DNA of 64,000 nucleotides from contig NZ_JACHNC010000001.1 of the NCBI RefSeq assembly GCF_014205215.1, forward strand, positions 9,234,501-9,298,500, written 5' to 3'. Below, piece after piece: positions 9,873-18,934 of this stretch (its first letter is position 1; every line of letters begins with the position of its first letter). Position numbers and translations under genes: made by a program. The notes under the pieces were generated by a model. That model searched no databases. It was not told where the DNA came from and worked only from the letters and a program-made list of their open reading frames with translations. This DNA comes from Actinoplanes lobatus. Its GTDB lineage: Bacteria > Actinomycetota > Actinomycetes > Mycobacteriales > Micromonosporaceae.

Positions 9873-10714
9873 AGCTCCTCCAGGGCGCCGGAGCGGCGGA
9901 CCGCGAGCAGGTAGATCACCATGATCAGCACCGGGACGGTAGCGATCGCGGCGGCGAACGGGAGGTTGTTGGCGGCGCCGATGTTGGCGTAGACCAGGTT
10001 GCCGATGAGCTGGGTCTTGCCGCCGACGATCTGCACGGTGATGTAGTCGCCGAGCGACAGCGAGAACGTGAAGATCGATCCGGCGAAGACCGACGGGATC
10101 AAAATCGGCAGGATCACCGACCGGAAGGTACGCCCGGCGCGCGCCCCCAGGTCGGCGGAGGCTTCCAGCAGCGAGTCCGGCAGCCGCTCCAGCCCCGCGT
10201 AGACCGGCAGGATCATGTAGGGCAGCCACATGTAGGCGAGGACCAGGATGGTGGCGGGCAGCCCGTACCCGGGTCCGCCGAAGAGGGTGTCCATGGGGCC
10301 GTTGTTGGCCAGCAGGATCCGCCAGGCGTAGGCCTTGACCAGGTAGCTGGCCCACAGTGGAGTGAGGATGGCGATGACCAGCCAGTGCCGGGATCTCGCC
10401 GCCGCCACCTTGGCCATGAAGAACGCCATCGGTACGGCGACGACGACGCAGATGACGGTGACCGCCGCGGCCACGCCGAGACTGCGCAGGGCGACATTCC
10501 GGTACACCTCCTCGGTGAGGATGGTCCGGAAGTTCCCCAGGGAGAACTGCCGGACCACCTCGCCGGTGAAGCCGTTCACGGTCCAGAACGCCGACACCAG
10601 CAGCACCGCGAGCGCGCCGAGATAGGCGACGACCAGCCAGAGCAGGGGCGCCGAGAGCAGGCCGGCCAGGCGCAGGCGCGGGTGCCGGTGCAGGTAGGAA
10701 CCGAGACGTGCCAC
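9869..10714 (-). CDS. potB: Polyamine-type ABC transporter permease (PotB-like)
   Basis: A 281-residue membrane protein with about six helices and the EAA motif DSLLEASADLGARAGRTFRSVILPILIPS. It should form the translocation pore with the PotC-like subunit. It starts 2 bp after the binding-protein stop, and its own stop overlaps the next start, so translation along the operon is coupled. Confidence 0.88.
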   Translation of the reverse strand: MARLGSYLHRHPRLRLAGLLSAPLLWLVVAYLGALAVLLVSAFWTVNGFTGEVVRQFSLGNFRTILTEEVYRNVALRSLGVAAAVTVICVVVAVPMAFFMAKVAAARSRHWLVIAILTPLWASYLVKAYAWRILLANNGPMDTLFGGPGYGLPATILVLAYMWLPYMILPVYAGLERLPDSLLEASADLGARAGRTFRSVILPILIPSVFAGSIFTFSLSLGDYITVQIVGGKTQLIGNLVYANIGAANNLPFAAAIATVPVLIMVIYLLAVRRSGALEEL

Positions 10715-10715
10715 G

Positions 10716-11918
10716 TTATCCCTTGATCGTCGTCCAGGCCTGGGTCCAGGCCGAGTAGTCCTTGCAGGTCACGTCCTTGCGCCCGTCGATGCACTGGGCG
10801 AGCGGGGTGGTCCAGTACCAGACCTGCTCGAAGTAGGCCTCGTCCTCGGCGTGGAAGGTGGCGCAGTGGTTCGGGTCCTTGGTCTCGGCGCAGGACAGCT
10901 TGTTGGACGGCGCCTCACCGAACCACTCGGCGACCCCGGCGTTGGCCTTGGGCGAGATGATGTGGTTCATCCACAGGTACGCGCAGTTGGGGTGCTTGGC
11001 CTTGGCGGACACCATCCACGTGTCGGACCAGCCGGTGGCGCCCTCGGTCGGCAGGATCGCCTCGACGGGCGCGCCGTCGGCCTTGGTCAGGTTGGTGATG
11101 ACCTGCCAGGTGGTGCCGAGCACCGAGTTGCCGGCCTTGAAGGCCTGCACCTCCTTGGTGTAGTCGGACCAGTACTCGCCGATCAGCTCGTTCTGCTGCT
11201 TGAGCAGGTCGACGGCCGCCTGGAACTGGGTGTCGTCGAGGGCGTACGGGTTCTTGATGTTCAGTTCCGGCTTGGTCTTCATGAGGTAGAGCGCGGCGTC
11301 GGCGATGTAGATCGGCGAGTCGTACGCGGTGATCTTGCCCTTGTGCGGTGACGCCGGGTCGAAGACGGCACTCCACGAGGTGGGCGCCGGGGTGACCGTG
11401 TCGGTGCGGTACATCAGCAGGTTGGCGCCACGGCCGTGCGGGGCGCCGTAGGGCACGCCGTCGACCGAGTTCCAGGCCTTGTTCTTCAGGCCCTCGAAGA
11501 CGTCCTTGTAGTTGCTGAGCAGATCGGTGTTGACCGGGGCGACGTCACCGCCGTAGATGAGCCGCAGGGACGCGTCACCGGAGGCGGACACGACGTCGTA
11601 CTCGCCGGTCTTCATGAGGGCGACCATCTCGTCGGACGTCCCGGCGATCTTGTTGTTGACCTGGCAGCCGGTCTCCTTCTCGAACCCGGTGACCCAGTCG
11701 ACGCTCTTGTCGGTGGAGCCGTCCTCGACGTACCCGGCCCACGAGACGACGTTGACCTCGCCCTCGCCGGCGCCGAGCGCCGCCAACTTGTCGATCTTCG
11801 GGACGGTGAGGCCGCCGGGTCCGCCGCCGGCCGAGTCGCCGCCACCGTCACCGCCGCAGCCGGCGAGCGTGAGCACGCCCGCGGCCAGTGCCGCCAACAA
11901 TATTCTTCCGCTACGCAT
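10716..11918 (-). CDS. potD: Polyamine-type ABC transporter substrate-binding lipoprotein (PotD-like)
   Basis: A 400-residue extracellular binding lipoprotein: signal peptide with lipobox LAG-C (Cys21), a Gly/Asp-rich tether, then a two-lobed PotD-type domain (VNVVSWAGYVEDGSTDKSVDW, ETGCQVNNK, YDVVSASGDASLRLIY, GRGANLLMYRTDT). The ATG was chosen because AAGGAGA lies seven bases upstream, inside the end of the ATPase gene; an in-frame TTG upstream would overlap this site. Several Cys pairs near the C-terminus (CAETKDPNHC, CIDGRKDVTC) suggest disulfides, slightly unusual for the family. Confidence 0.87.
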   Translation of the reverse strand: MRSGRILLAALAAGVLTLAGCGGDGGGDSAGGGPGGLTVPKIDKLAALGAGEGEVNVVSWAGYVEDGSTDKSVDWVTGFEKETGCQVNNKIAGTSDEMVALMKTGEYDVVSASGDASLRLIYGGDVAPVNTDLLSNYKDVFEGLKNKAWNSVDGVPYGAPHGRGANLLMYRTDTVTPAPTSWSAVFDPASPHKGKITAYDSPIYIADAALYLMKTKPELNIKNPYALDDTQFQAAVDLLKQQNELIGEYWSDYTKEVQAFKAGNSVLGTTWQVITNLTKADGAPVEAILPTEGATGWSDTWMVSAKAKHPNCAYLWMNHIISPKANAGVAEWFGEAPSNKLSCAETKDPNHCATFHAEDEAYFEQVWYWTTPLAQCIDGRKDVTCKDYSAWTQAWTTIKG

Positions 11919-12942
11919 GCGCGGTCTCCTTCGCAACAGGGGGGATCTCGACGATGTGCTCGTCGTGCCAGGTCAGGTGCACCCGCTGGCCGCGGGCGGC
12001 CAGGGGCGCGCCGTCGTGGCGGTTCTGGGCGACGACGACGGCGCGGCTGCCCGCGTCGAGGTCGACGACGTACCGGGTGACGGCGCCGGCGTAGACGACC
12101 TCGGCGACCGTGCCGGGCGCGCCGGTGTCCGCGGAGATCTCGATCTTCTCGGGGCGCACCGAGAACACGCCGTCGCGGGCGAACAGCGTCCGGGACACGT
12201 CACCGGTGAACACATTGGAGGTGCCGACGAAACCGGCGACGAAGGAGCTGCGCGGCCGTTCGTACACCTCCTCGGAGGTGCCGACCTGGGCGATGCGCCC
12301 GGCGTCGAAGACCGCGACCCGGTCGCTCATGGTGAGCGCCTCGTCCTGGTCGTGGGTGACGAAGACGAAGGTGATGCCGACCTCGCGCTGGATGACCTTG
12401 AGCTCCACCTGCATCTGCTCGCGCAGCTTCAGGTCGAGCGCGCCGAGCGGCTCGTCGAGCAGCAGCACCCTGGGCCGGTTGACCAGGGCCCGGGCCAGGG
12501 CGACGCGCTGCCGCTGACCGCCGGACATGGCGGCCGGGCGACGGCCGCCGAAGCCCTCCAGCCGGACCGAGGCGAGGGCCTGTTCGGCGCGCTCGCGGCG
12601 CTCCCGCTTGGCGACCCGGCGGACCTTGAGCCCGTACTCCACGTTCTCCAGGACCGTCATGTGCGGAAACAGGGCGTAGTCCTGGAAGACCGTGTTGACG
12701 TCGCGTTCGAAGGGCGCGAGCCGGGTCACGTCCCGCCCGGCCAGTTCGACGGTCCCGGCGGTGGGCAGCTCGAACCCGGCGATCATCCGCAGCACGGTGG
12801 TCTTGCCGGAGCCGGACGGGCCGAGCATGGAGAAGAACTCGCCGTCGGCGATCGCGAGGTCGACGCCGGCCACGGCATCGACCGCGCCGAACGACTTACG
12901 GAGCCCGGTCAGCCGGATGGCCGGGGTTGAGATGTCGGTCAC
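11911..12942 (-). CDS. potA: Polyamine-type ABC transporter ATP-binding protein (PotA-like)
   Basis: A 343-residue ATPase energising the transporter. Walker A GPSGSGKTT is at residues 41-49, the signature SGGQRQRVALARAL starts at 140, the Walker B VLLLDEPLGALD is near 159-170, the H-loop is FVFVTHDQDEALTMSD, and a C-terminal TOBE region follows. It is first in the operon, and the binding-protein gene overlaps its end by 8 bp. The GTG start has no strong ribosome binding site. It is divergent from a GntR gene that probably controls it. Confidence 0.92.
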   Translation of the reverse strand: MTDISTPAIRLTGLRKSFGAVDAVAGVDLAIADGEFFSMLGPSGSGKTTVLRMIAGFELPTAGTVELAGRDVTRLAPFERDVNTVFQDYALFPHMTVLENVEYGLKVRRVAKRERRERAEQALASVRLEGFGGRRPAAMSGGQRQRVALARALVNRPRVLLLDEPLGALDLKLREQMQVELKVIQREVGITFVFVTHDQDEALTMSDRVAVFDAGRIAQVGTSEEVYERPRSSFVAGFVGTSNVFTGDVSRTLFARDGVFSVRPEKIEISADTGAPGTVAEVVYAGAVTRYVVDLDAGSRAVVVAQNRHDGAPLAARGQRVHLTWHDEHIVEIPPVAKETAHA

Positions 12943-12950
12943 GGCGAAAA

Positions 12951-13012
12951 CGTATGGCGTCAGACTTTAAAGGTCAAGACGGCCCGGTAACCGGTTCGTT
13001 AACAGCCATACG
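12951..13012. promoter_or_regulatory. Divergent pot/gntR control region with inverted repeats
   Basis: The 85-bp gap between the divergent potA and gntR genes contains an exact 8-bp inverted repeat, CGTATGGC (12951-12958) and GCCATACG (13005-13012), which flanks an internal ACTTTAAAGGT and a GTTAAC palindrome. This is the likely site for the GntR product and both promoters; no -10/-35 pair is clear enough to assign. Confidence 0.45.
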
Positions 13013-13027
13013 GAAGAATCAAGGCCC

Positions 13028-13759
13028 ATGGGGACGTCCCGAGCCAGCGCGCGATCCGTGGTGTTCGCGCCACTCGACCCGCACAGCCGAGCCGAGACGG
13101 TCGTCCGGCGGCTCACCGACGCCATCACGTTCGGGCTGCTCACCGATGCCGAGCAGCTGCCCAGCGAGACCGATCTGGCGGCACAGTTCGGGGTCTCCCG
13201 GGTGACCGTCCGGGAGGCGCTGGTGGCGCTGCGGCAGCAGGACCTGGTGGAGACGCGCCGCGGTCGTGGCGGCGGCAGCTTCGTGCGCGCGCCCGCGGCG
13301 GCCGCCGACCGGTCCCTGCGGTCCCGGCTCTCCGAACTGAGCCTGCCCAACCTGCGCGACACGGCCGACCACTACGCGGCGGTCGCGGGGGCCGCCGCAC
13401 GCCTGGCCGCCCAGCGCGCCGACGCCGACGACATCCTGCGCATCGAGGAGGTCGACGCCGACGTGGCCGGGCCGCTGCACCGGATGGAACGGGCCTACCA
13501 CCTGGAGGTCGCGGCGGTGGCCCAGTCCGCACGCCTGGCCCGGGAGGAGATCCGGTTCGCCGGCGAGCTGGGCACGCTCCTCTGGTCCCCGATACTCCAG
13601 ACCGCCGACAGCGCCTATGATCCGCACGCGGAACACCGGGCCATCACGGCGGCCGTCGCGGCCGGCGACGGCGACCTGGCCCGCAGACTCACCGAAGAAC
13701 ACATAGAGACGGCCGTCGAGCGGCTCGTTACGCTGCACTTGACGCTGGTCGAGCCGTAG
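13028..13759 (+). CDS. GntR-family (FadR subfamily) transcriptional regulator
   Basis: A 243-residue regulator with an N-terminal winged helix-turn-helix (residues about 20-85, with GLLTDAEQLPSETDLAAQFGVSRVTVREALVALRQQDLVETRRGRGGGSFV) and a C-terminal all-helical FCD ligand domain (metal/ligand His and Asp in ERAYHLEVAAVA and DPHAEHRAITAAVAAGD). Divergent orientation to the transporter operon and an inverted repeat in the gap suggest that it represses or activates polyamine uptake in response to a carboxylate or amine ligand. Confidence 0.9.
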   Translation: MGTSRASARSVVFAPLDPHSRAETVVRRLTDAITFGLLTDAEQLPSETDLAAQFGVSRVTVREALVALRQQDLVETRRGRGGGSFVRAPAAAADRSLRSRLSELSLPNLRDTADHYAAVAGAAARLAAQRADADDILRIEEVDADVAGPLHRMERAYHLEVAAVAQSARLAREEIRFAGELGTLLWSPILQTADSAYDPHAEHRAITAAVAAGDGDLARRLTEEHIETAVERLVTLHLTLVEP

Positions 13760-13770
13760 AGGTGGGCCCC

Positions 13771-14490
13771 GTGGGACAGACGATCACCAACGAGACGACA
13801 GCCCTGGCCGAACGCGTCACCGCCCTGGCCGAGTCCGCCTTCGCCACCGCCGACGGGCTGCGCCGCCGGGCCGAGGACCTGTTCACCGGCGGGCGGCCCA
13901 CCTCGGCCGACCTGGCCGTGCTGCGCCCGTGGGTGACCGAGGCGCTGGGTGGACTGATCAACGGGGCCGGGGTGATCACCGTCCCGCTCGCCGACGGGCG
14001 GCCCGGCCTGGAGTGGTGGATGGGTTCCCCGGAGCGGCGTTCCCAGCTGGCCCTCGACCTGGACCCGGCCAGCGACACGTTCGTCGACGTGGGCCGTCAG
14101 CCGTGGTATTCGGTGCCCCGCGCCACCGGTCGCCGCCACGTGACCGGGCCGTACGTCGACTACGTCTGCGCCGAGCAGTACGCGCTCACCTTCACCGTCC
14201 CGGTCACCGACCACGGCACGTTCGCCGGGATCGCCGGGGCGGACGTGTTCGTCGGTGACTTCGAGCGCGCCCTGCGCCCGGCGCTGCGGGCCGTCGGCAC
14301 ACCGGTCGCGCTGGTCAACACGCACGGCCGGGTGGTCGCCGGCAGCACCGCCCACCACCTGGCGGGTTCCCTGATCCGGGACGCGCACATCCGTACCGCG
14401 CTGCTCACCGCGCTTCCGGCGGTGCTTCCCGACGGGGTCCGGCTCACGCCGTGCGGCACCCTGCCCCTGGCGGTCCTGACCTGGCCGTGA
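13771..14490 (+). CDS. Soluble Cache (PDC)-domain sensor protein
   Basis: About 239 residues, with an N-terminal helix region and a Cache-like sensor fold: GLINGAGVITVPL, FVDVGRQPWYSVPRATG, GPYVDYVCAEQYALTFTVPV and GIAGADVFVGDFERALRP. There is no signal peptide or transmembrane helix, so the domain should lie in the cytoplasm, unlike most Cache sensors. GTG at 13771 was chosen because AGAGGTG precedes it; GTG at 13762 is the alternative. It follows the gntR stop by 11 bp and probably shares its transcript. A role as an intracellular ligand sensor for the pot system is inference. Confidence 0.65.
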   Translation: MGQTITNETTALAERVTALAESAFATADGLRRRAEDLFTGGRPTSADLAVLRPWVTEALGGLINGAGVITVPLADGRPGLEWWMGSPERRSQLALDLDPASDTFVDVGRQPWYSVPRATGRRHVTGPYVDYVCAEQYALTFTVPVTDHGTFAGIAGADVFVGDFERALRPALRAVGTPVALVNTHGRVVAGSTAHHLAGSLIRDAHIRTALLTALPAVLPDGVRLTPCGTLPLAVLTWP

Positions 14491-14520
14491 GGCCGGCATC
14501 GACCGTGGCAGGATCTGCTG

Positions 14521-17500
14521 GTGCGGATCGGGATACTTGGATCGTTCGAGGTGCACGGCGACGACGGCGCCCTCACCGACGTGCCCGGCGCACGGCTGCG
14601 CGGGTTGCTGATCGCCCTGGCGCTGGAGACCGGCCGGGTGGTGCCGAAGGCGGCCCTGGTCGACTGGATCTGGGGTGGACAGCCGCCCGCTGACGCCACC
14701 AACGCCCTGCACCGCCTGGTCTCCCGGCTGCGCAAGGTGCTGCCGGACGGCGCGGTCGAGGGGCACACCGAGGGCTACCGGCTGACCGCCGGGCCGGACG
14801 CGGTCGACGCCGTCCGGTTCGAGCGCCTGGTCACCGCGGCGCACGCCCATGCCGGCGACGACCCGGCCCGGGAACGGCTGCTGCGGGAGGCGCTCGGCCT
14901 GTGGCGCGGGCCCGCCATGCGGGATGTCGCGCTGCCGGACAGCGCGGCCTTCGGCGCGGCCGTCACCCGGCTGGAGGAGCTGCGCCTGGCCGCGCTGGAG
15001 GACCGGTACGAGTCCGGCGCCGGCCACCCCGGGCTGGTCCCCGAACTGACCGCCCTGGTCGCGGCGCACCCGCTACGGGAACGGCTGGCCGCCGCCCTGA
15101 TGCGTGCCCTGGCCGCGGCCGGCCGGGGCAGTGAGGCGCTGCTGGTCTACCAGCGCACCCGGGAGGCGCTGGCCGACGCCCTGGGGGTGGACCCGTCACC
15201 GGAGCTGTCCGCCCTGCACGTCGCCCTGCTGCGCGGCGACGCCCGGCGGCCGCAGCGGCGGCGGACCAACCTGCGCGCCGAGCTGACCAGCTACATCGGC
15301 AAGTCGGCCGACGTCGCGGCGGTCCGGGAACTGGTGGCCGGGCACCGGCTCACCACACTGACCGGGCCGGGCGGCTCGGGCAAGACCCGGCTGGCCGCGG
15401 AGTCCGCCCGTACCCTGCTCGATGATCTTCCGGACGGGGCGTGGCTGGTGGAGCTCGCCGCCATCGGCCCGGACGGTGACGTGGCGCAGGCGGCTCTCGC
15501 CGGGCTCGGCCTGCGCGACACCCTGCACGGCGAGGCGGCGCCGGCCGGCCCGCTGGAGCGCCTGACCGCCGCCGTCCGGGACCGGGAGACGCTGCTCGTC
15601 CTGGACAACTGCGAGCACGTGATCGAGGCGGCGGCGGAGTTCGCGCACCGGGTGCTCGGCGAGTGCCCGAAACTGCGGATCCTGGCGACCAGCCGGGAAC
15701 CGCTCGGCATCGTCGGCGAGGCACTGTGGCCGGTGGAGCCGCTGGCCCTGCCCACGGACGACGGCGACGCCGCCGGCTCCCCGGCGGTACGGCTGCTGCG
15801 CGACCGGGCCGGCGCCGTCCGCCAAGATCTCGGCGACGACCCCGCCACCCTGTCCACGATGGTCCGGGTGTGCCGGGCCCTGGACGGGATGCCACTGGCC
15901 ATCGAACTCGCGGCGGCCCGGCTGCGGACCATGTCCCTCGATCAGCTCGCGCACCGCCTCGACGACCGGTTCCGCCTGCTGACCGGCGGCAGCCGTACCG
16001 CCCTGCCCCGGCACCGGACCCTGCGGGCGGTGATCGACTGGAGCTGGGAGCTGCTGTCCGAGGCGGAACGCACCATGCTGCGCCGGCTGTCGGTGTTCTC
16101 CGGCGGGGCGAGCCTGGAGGCGGCCGAGCGGGTCCGCGGCGGCGACCACCTGGAGCTGCTCACCTCGCTCACCGAGAAGTCGCTGCTGGTGGCCGAGGGC
16201 GACGGCGCGCCCCGCTACCGGATGCTGGGCACCATCAGGGAGTACGCCGGTGACCGGCTGGCCGAGGCCGGCGAGTCGGAGCAGGCCCGGCGTGCGCACC
16301 TGGACTGGTGCACCGAGCTGGCCGAGACCGCCGAGCCGCATCTGCGCCGGGCCGGGCAGCTGCACTGGCTGGCGCTGCTCCAGGCCGAGCACGACAACAT
16401 CGGGGCCGCGATGCGCGGGGCGCTGGCGACCGGTGACGCGCCCGCGGCGATGCGGCTGGCCGCGGGCGCCGGCTGGTACTGGTGGCTCAGCGGCAACAAG
16501 ACCGAGGGCGCCGAGCTGATCCTGGCGGCCACCGGGACGCCCGGTACGGTGCCCGACGACATCCGGGCCACCGTCTACGCGATCTTCACCATGTTCCTGA
16601 CCGACGGCCGTGGCGACGAGCACCGGGCAGCCGAGTGGATCATCAAGGCGTACGAGCTGAGCCGGCACGCCCCACGCCGGCATCCCCTGATCGGTTTCAC
16701 CGCCCCGCTGGAGCGCCTGCTGCGGGAACCGGGCGCGGTCCTGTCCGCCTTCGAGCCGCTGCTCGACGACCCTGATCCGTGGGCCCGCGCGCTGGCCCGG
16801 CTGCACCTGGGCAAGATGCGGATGCTGCTCGGCCACGGTGGACACGACGCGGACGCCCACCTGGAGACGGCGCTCACCGAGTTCCGGGCGCTCGGCGAGC
16901 GGTTCGGCATCTCGTTCGCGCTGATCGAGCTGGCGAACCGGATCGCCACCCGCGGCGAGTTCACCGCCGCCTGCGGGCACTACGAGGAGGCGATCGAGGT
17001 GGTCACCCCGATCGGCGCGGTCGAGGACGTGATCCGGATGCGGGCCCGGCAGGCGCAGCTGTACTGGCTGGCCGGTGACCGGGCGGCCGCCGCGACCGCG
17101 CTCGCCGGGGCGCGGCGCTCGGCGGAGCGGGTCACCTGGCCGGGTGCGCTGGCCGAGCTGGCGCTCGCCGAGGCGCTCCTGGCCCACTGGGCCGGCGACC
17201 GGGCGGAGGCGTACCGGCAGCTCGCGGCCGCGACCGGGATCCTGGGCGAGGATGCCGAGCGGCCGAACGTCCGCGGCGAGATCGAGGACCTGCTCGGCCA
17301 TCTCACCGAGGATCACCGCGAGGCCGGTACGCACCGCGCCGCCGCCTACCGCGCGGCGGTCGAGATGGGCCACGCGCCGCTGATCGCCCAGGTGCTCGTC
17401 GGCGTCGCCGACCAGGCGCTGCGCCACGACGACCCGGAGCAGGCGGCCCGGCTGCTCGCGGCGAGCACCGCGGTCCGGGGCCTGCCGGACCGCGCGCACC

Positions 17501-17631
17501 CGGACGCGGCCCGGATCGAGCGGACCGTCCGCGACCGCCTGGGCGAGGGGTTCGCCGCGGCGACGGCCGACGGTGCGGCAGCCGACTGGCGCCGGCTGGC
17601 CGAGGTCACGCTCGCCCGCTTCAACGGGTGA
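14521..17631 (+). CDS. AfsR/SARP-family transcriptional regulator (BTAD, NB-ARC, TPR)
   Basis: A 1036-residue regulator. An OmpR-type winged helix (about 1-90, with PKAALVDWIWGGQPPADATNALHRLVSRLRKVL) is followed by a bacterial transcriptional activation domain (about 95-240, ending QRTREALADALGVDPSPELSALH). The STAND/NB-ARC ATPase has Walker A LTGPGGSGKTRLA at about 278-290, Walker B LLVLDNCEHV and LRILATSREPLGI. A long helical TPR-type C-terminus runs from about 600 to the end. It starts at GTG 14521. Such proteins activate secondary-metabolite or developmental genes, but no biosynthetic cluster adjoins it. Its stop overlaps the convergent SGNH gene by 11 bp. Confidence 0.88.
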   Translation: MRIGILGSFEVHGDDGALTDVPGARLRGLLIALALETGRVVPKAALVDWIWGGQPPADATNALHRLVSRLRKVLPDGAVEGHTEGYRLTAGPDAVDAVRFERLVTAAHAHAGDDPARERLLREALGLWRGPAMRDVALPDSAAFGAAVTRLEELRLAALEDRYESGAGHPGLVPELTALVAAHPLRERLAAALMRALAAAGRGSEALLVYQRTREALADALGVDPSPELSALHVALLRGDARRPQRRRTNLRAELTSYIGKSADVAAVRELVAGHRLTTLTGPGGSGKTRLAAESARTLLDDLPDGAWLVELAAIGPDGDVAQAALAGLGLRDTLHGEAAPAGPLERLTAAVRDRETLLVLDNCEHVIEAAAEFAHRVLGECPKLRILATSREPLGIVGEALWPVEPLALPTDDGDAAGSPAVRLLRDRAGAVRQDLGDDPATLSTMVRVCRALDGMPLAIELAAARLRTMSLDQLAHRLDDRFRLLTGGSRTALPRHRTLRAVIDWSWELLSEAERTMLRRLSVFSGGASLEAAERVRGGDHLELLTSLTEKSLLVAEGDGAPRYRMLGTIREYAGDRLAEAGESEQARRAHLDWCTELAETAEPHLRRAGQLHWLALLQAEHDNIGAAMRGALATGDAPAAMRLAAGAGWYWWLSGNKTEGAELILAATGTPGTVPDDIRATVYAIFTMFLTDGRGDEHRAAEWIIKAYELSRHAPRRHPLIGFTAPLERLLREPGAVLSAFEPLLDDPDPWARALARLHLGKMRMLLGHGGHDADAHLETALTEFRALGERFGISFALIELANRIATRGEFTAACGHYEEAIEVVTPIGAVEDVIRMRARQAQLYWLAGDRAAAATALAGARRSAERVTWPGALAELALAEALLAHWAGDRAEAYRQLAAATGILGEDAERPNVRGEIEDLLGHLTEDHREAGTHRAAAYRAAVEMGHAPLIAQVLVGVADQALRHDDPEQAARLLAASTAVRGLPDRAHPDAARIERTVRDRLGEGFAAATADGAAADWRRLAEVTLARFNG

Positions 17632-18835
17632 AGACATCCAGCGGAACCGCGTCGGCGATGGCCTGGAGCCCGGCCGCGCCGGGGTGCAGGTGGTCGCCCG
17701 AGTCGTACGCCCGCCGGTAGCGGGTGGGCGCGGACGGGTCGTGGGTGGCCCGGTCCGCGTCGAGGACCGCGTCGCAGCCGCTGCCGGGGCCGCGCAGGAA
17801 CGCGTTGATCTCGCCGCGGGCCGACTCGCCGCGGGCGGTCCAGTACCCGGCGCCCTCGTACGGCGTGAGCGTCGAACAGATCACCCGCAGCCCCGCCCCG
17901 TGCGCCCGCTCGACCAGCGTCCCAAGGGCGCCGATCAGCTCGGCGGTGGACGGTGGGTCGGCCGCGCCCAGGTCGTTGATCGCGTCGTCCGAGATGATCA
18001 CCCAGCGGGCGCCCGGCCGGCTGAGCACGTCGCGTTCGAACCGGTTCAGCGCGCTCTCCCCACGGTCGTCGACGGTGAGCCGATTGCCGCTGATCCCGGC
18101 GTTGAGCACCCCGACCGTGTACCCGGCCGCGCGCAGCCGGTCGGCGAGCAGGTCGGGCCAGCGCTGGTTGCCGTTGAAGCGGGAGCCGAACCCGTCGGTG
18201 ATGGAGGCCCCGAACGCGACCACCGCGCCGGCCGCGCCCGCGTTGCGCACGTCCAGCCCGGACAGGAAGTACCAGCTGCTCTCGGTCTTCGCCCCGGACA
18301 GCCCGCCGGCCGCCGCCTGGTCACCGGAGGCGACGTACGTGTCCTGCACCGCGATCCCGTGCACCGTCCCGCCGGCCGTGGTGGGCAGGTGAACGGTGAC
18401 CGCCACGTCCCCGTCGGCCGGCACCGTGAACGCCACCTCGTCGCTGACCGCGGTCTGCCCGGCCGGCACGGTCACCGTGGTCGCGCCCCCGAACATGACC
18501 GGCCGGGAGTCCGTGACAGTGCCGCCGCCGGCCCGGTGCGCCAGGTAGGCCGAGCCGATGACCAGCGGCCCGCTGCCGAACTCGTTGGAGAACCGGACAC
18601 GGGCGCTGTCACCGCCGATGCTGGTGTGCACGATCTGCCGTACCGTGTGATCTTGAAAGGACCGCCCACCGTGCTGGACCGCGGTCCCCCAGGTCCCCAC
18701 CCACGAGGCCGGCGCGGCCGACGGGACCGGAGCCGGCGACGGCGGCTCCGGCATGGGCACGGGCGGCGCCGAACATCCCGCGGCGAGACCCAGCGCGAAC
18801 GCCACCGCGCACCGCCGCATCGACATGCTGATCAT
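17621..18835 (-). CDS. SGNH/GDSL-family hydrolase lipoprotein
   Basis: A 404-residue exported esterase-like protein. The N-terminus (MISMSMRRCAVAFALGLAAG-C) is a lipoprotein signal, followed by a Pro/Ser-rich tether. The SGNH core begins near residue 200 with the nucleophile Ser in VVAFGASITDGFG, an Asn in GISGNRL, the ND block in SDDAINDLG, and the terminal Asp/His pair in DSGDHLHPGAAG. The N-terminal beta-rich half resembles the accessory domain of actinobacterial rhamnogalacturonan acetylesterase-like SGNH enzymes. The substrate is unknown. The frame is open upstream, but the chosen ATG has a GGAAGAA site and precedes the signal peptide. Confidence 0.82.
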   Translation of the reverse strand: MISMSMRRCAVAFALGLAAGCSAPPVPMPEPPSPAPVPSAAPASWVGTWGTAVQHGGRSFQDHTVRQIVHTSIGGDSARVRFSNEFGSGPLVIGSAYLAHRAGGGTVTDSRPVMFGGATTVTVPAGQTAVSDEVAFTVPADGDVAVTVHLPTTAGGTVHGIAVQDTYVASGDQAAAGGLSGAKTESSWYFLSGLDVRNAGAAGAVVAFGASITDGFGSRFNGNQRWPDLLADRLRAAGYTVGVLNAGISGNRLTVDDRGESALNRFERDVLSRPGARWVIISDDAINDLGAADPPSTAELIGALGTLVERAHGAGLRVICSTLTPYEGAGYWTARGESARGEINAFLRGPGSGCDAVLDADRATHDPSAPTRYRRAYDSGDHLHPGAAGLQAIADAVPLDVFTR

Positions 18836-18903
18836 CGGCGCACATTCTTCCGGTCGATGGTCACCGATGGTGGCGAGGGGAGGTGTCACACCCGGAGCCG
18901 GTC

Positions 18904-18920
18904 CGGACATCTGGTGTCCG
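18904..18920. promoter_or_regulatory. Inverted repeat upstream of the membrane protein-sigma pair
   Basis: CGGACA and TGTCCG, separated by five bases, lie 15 bp before the ATG at 18935 in the gap to the divergent SGNH gene. It may be an operator or a 5'-UTR hairpin; function unproven. Confidence 0.3.
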
Positions 18921-18934
18921 TGAAGGGAATACAC

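Noticed and set aside
15196..17637. An 813-codon frame on the minus strand
   Set aside because: Antisense to the AfsR/SARP gene, compositionally a shadow.
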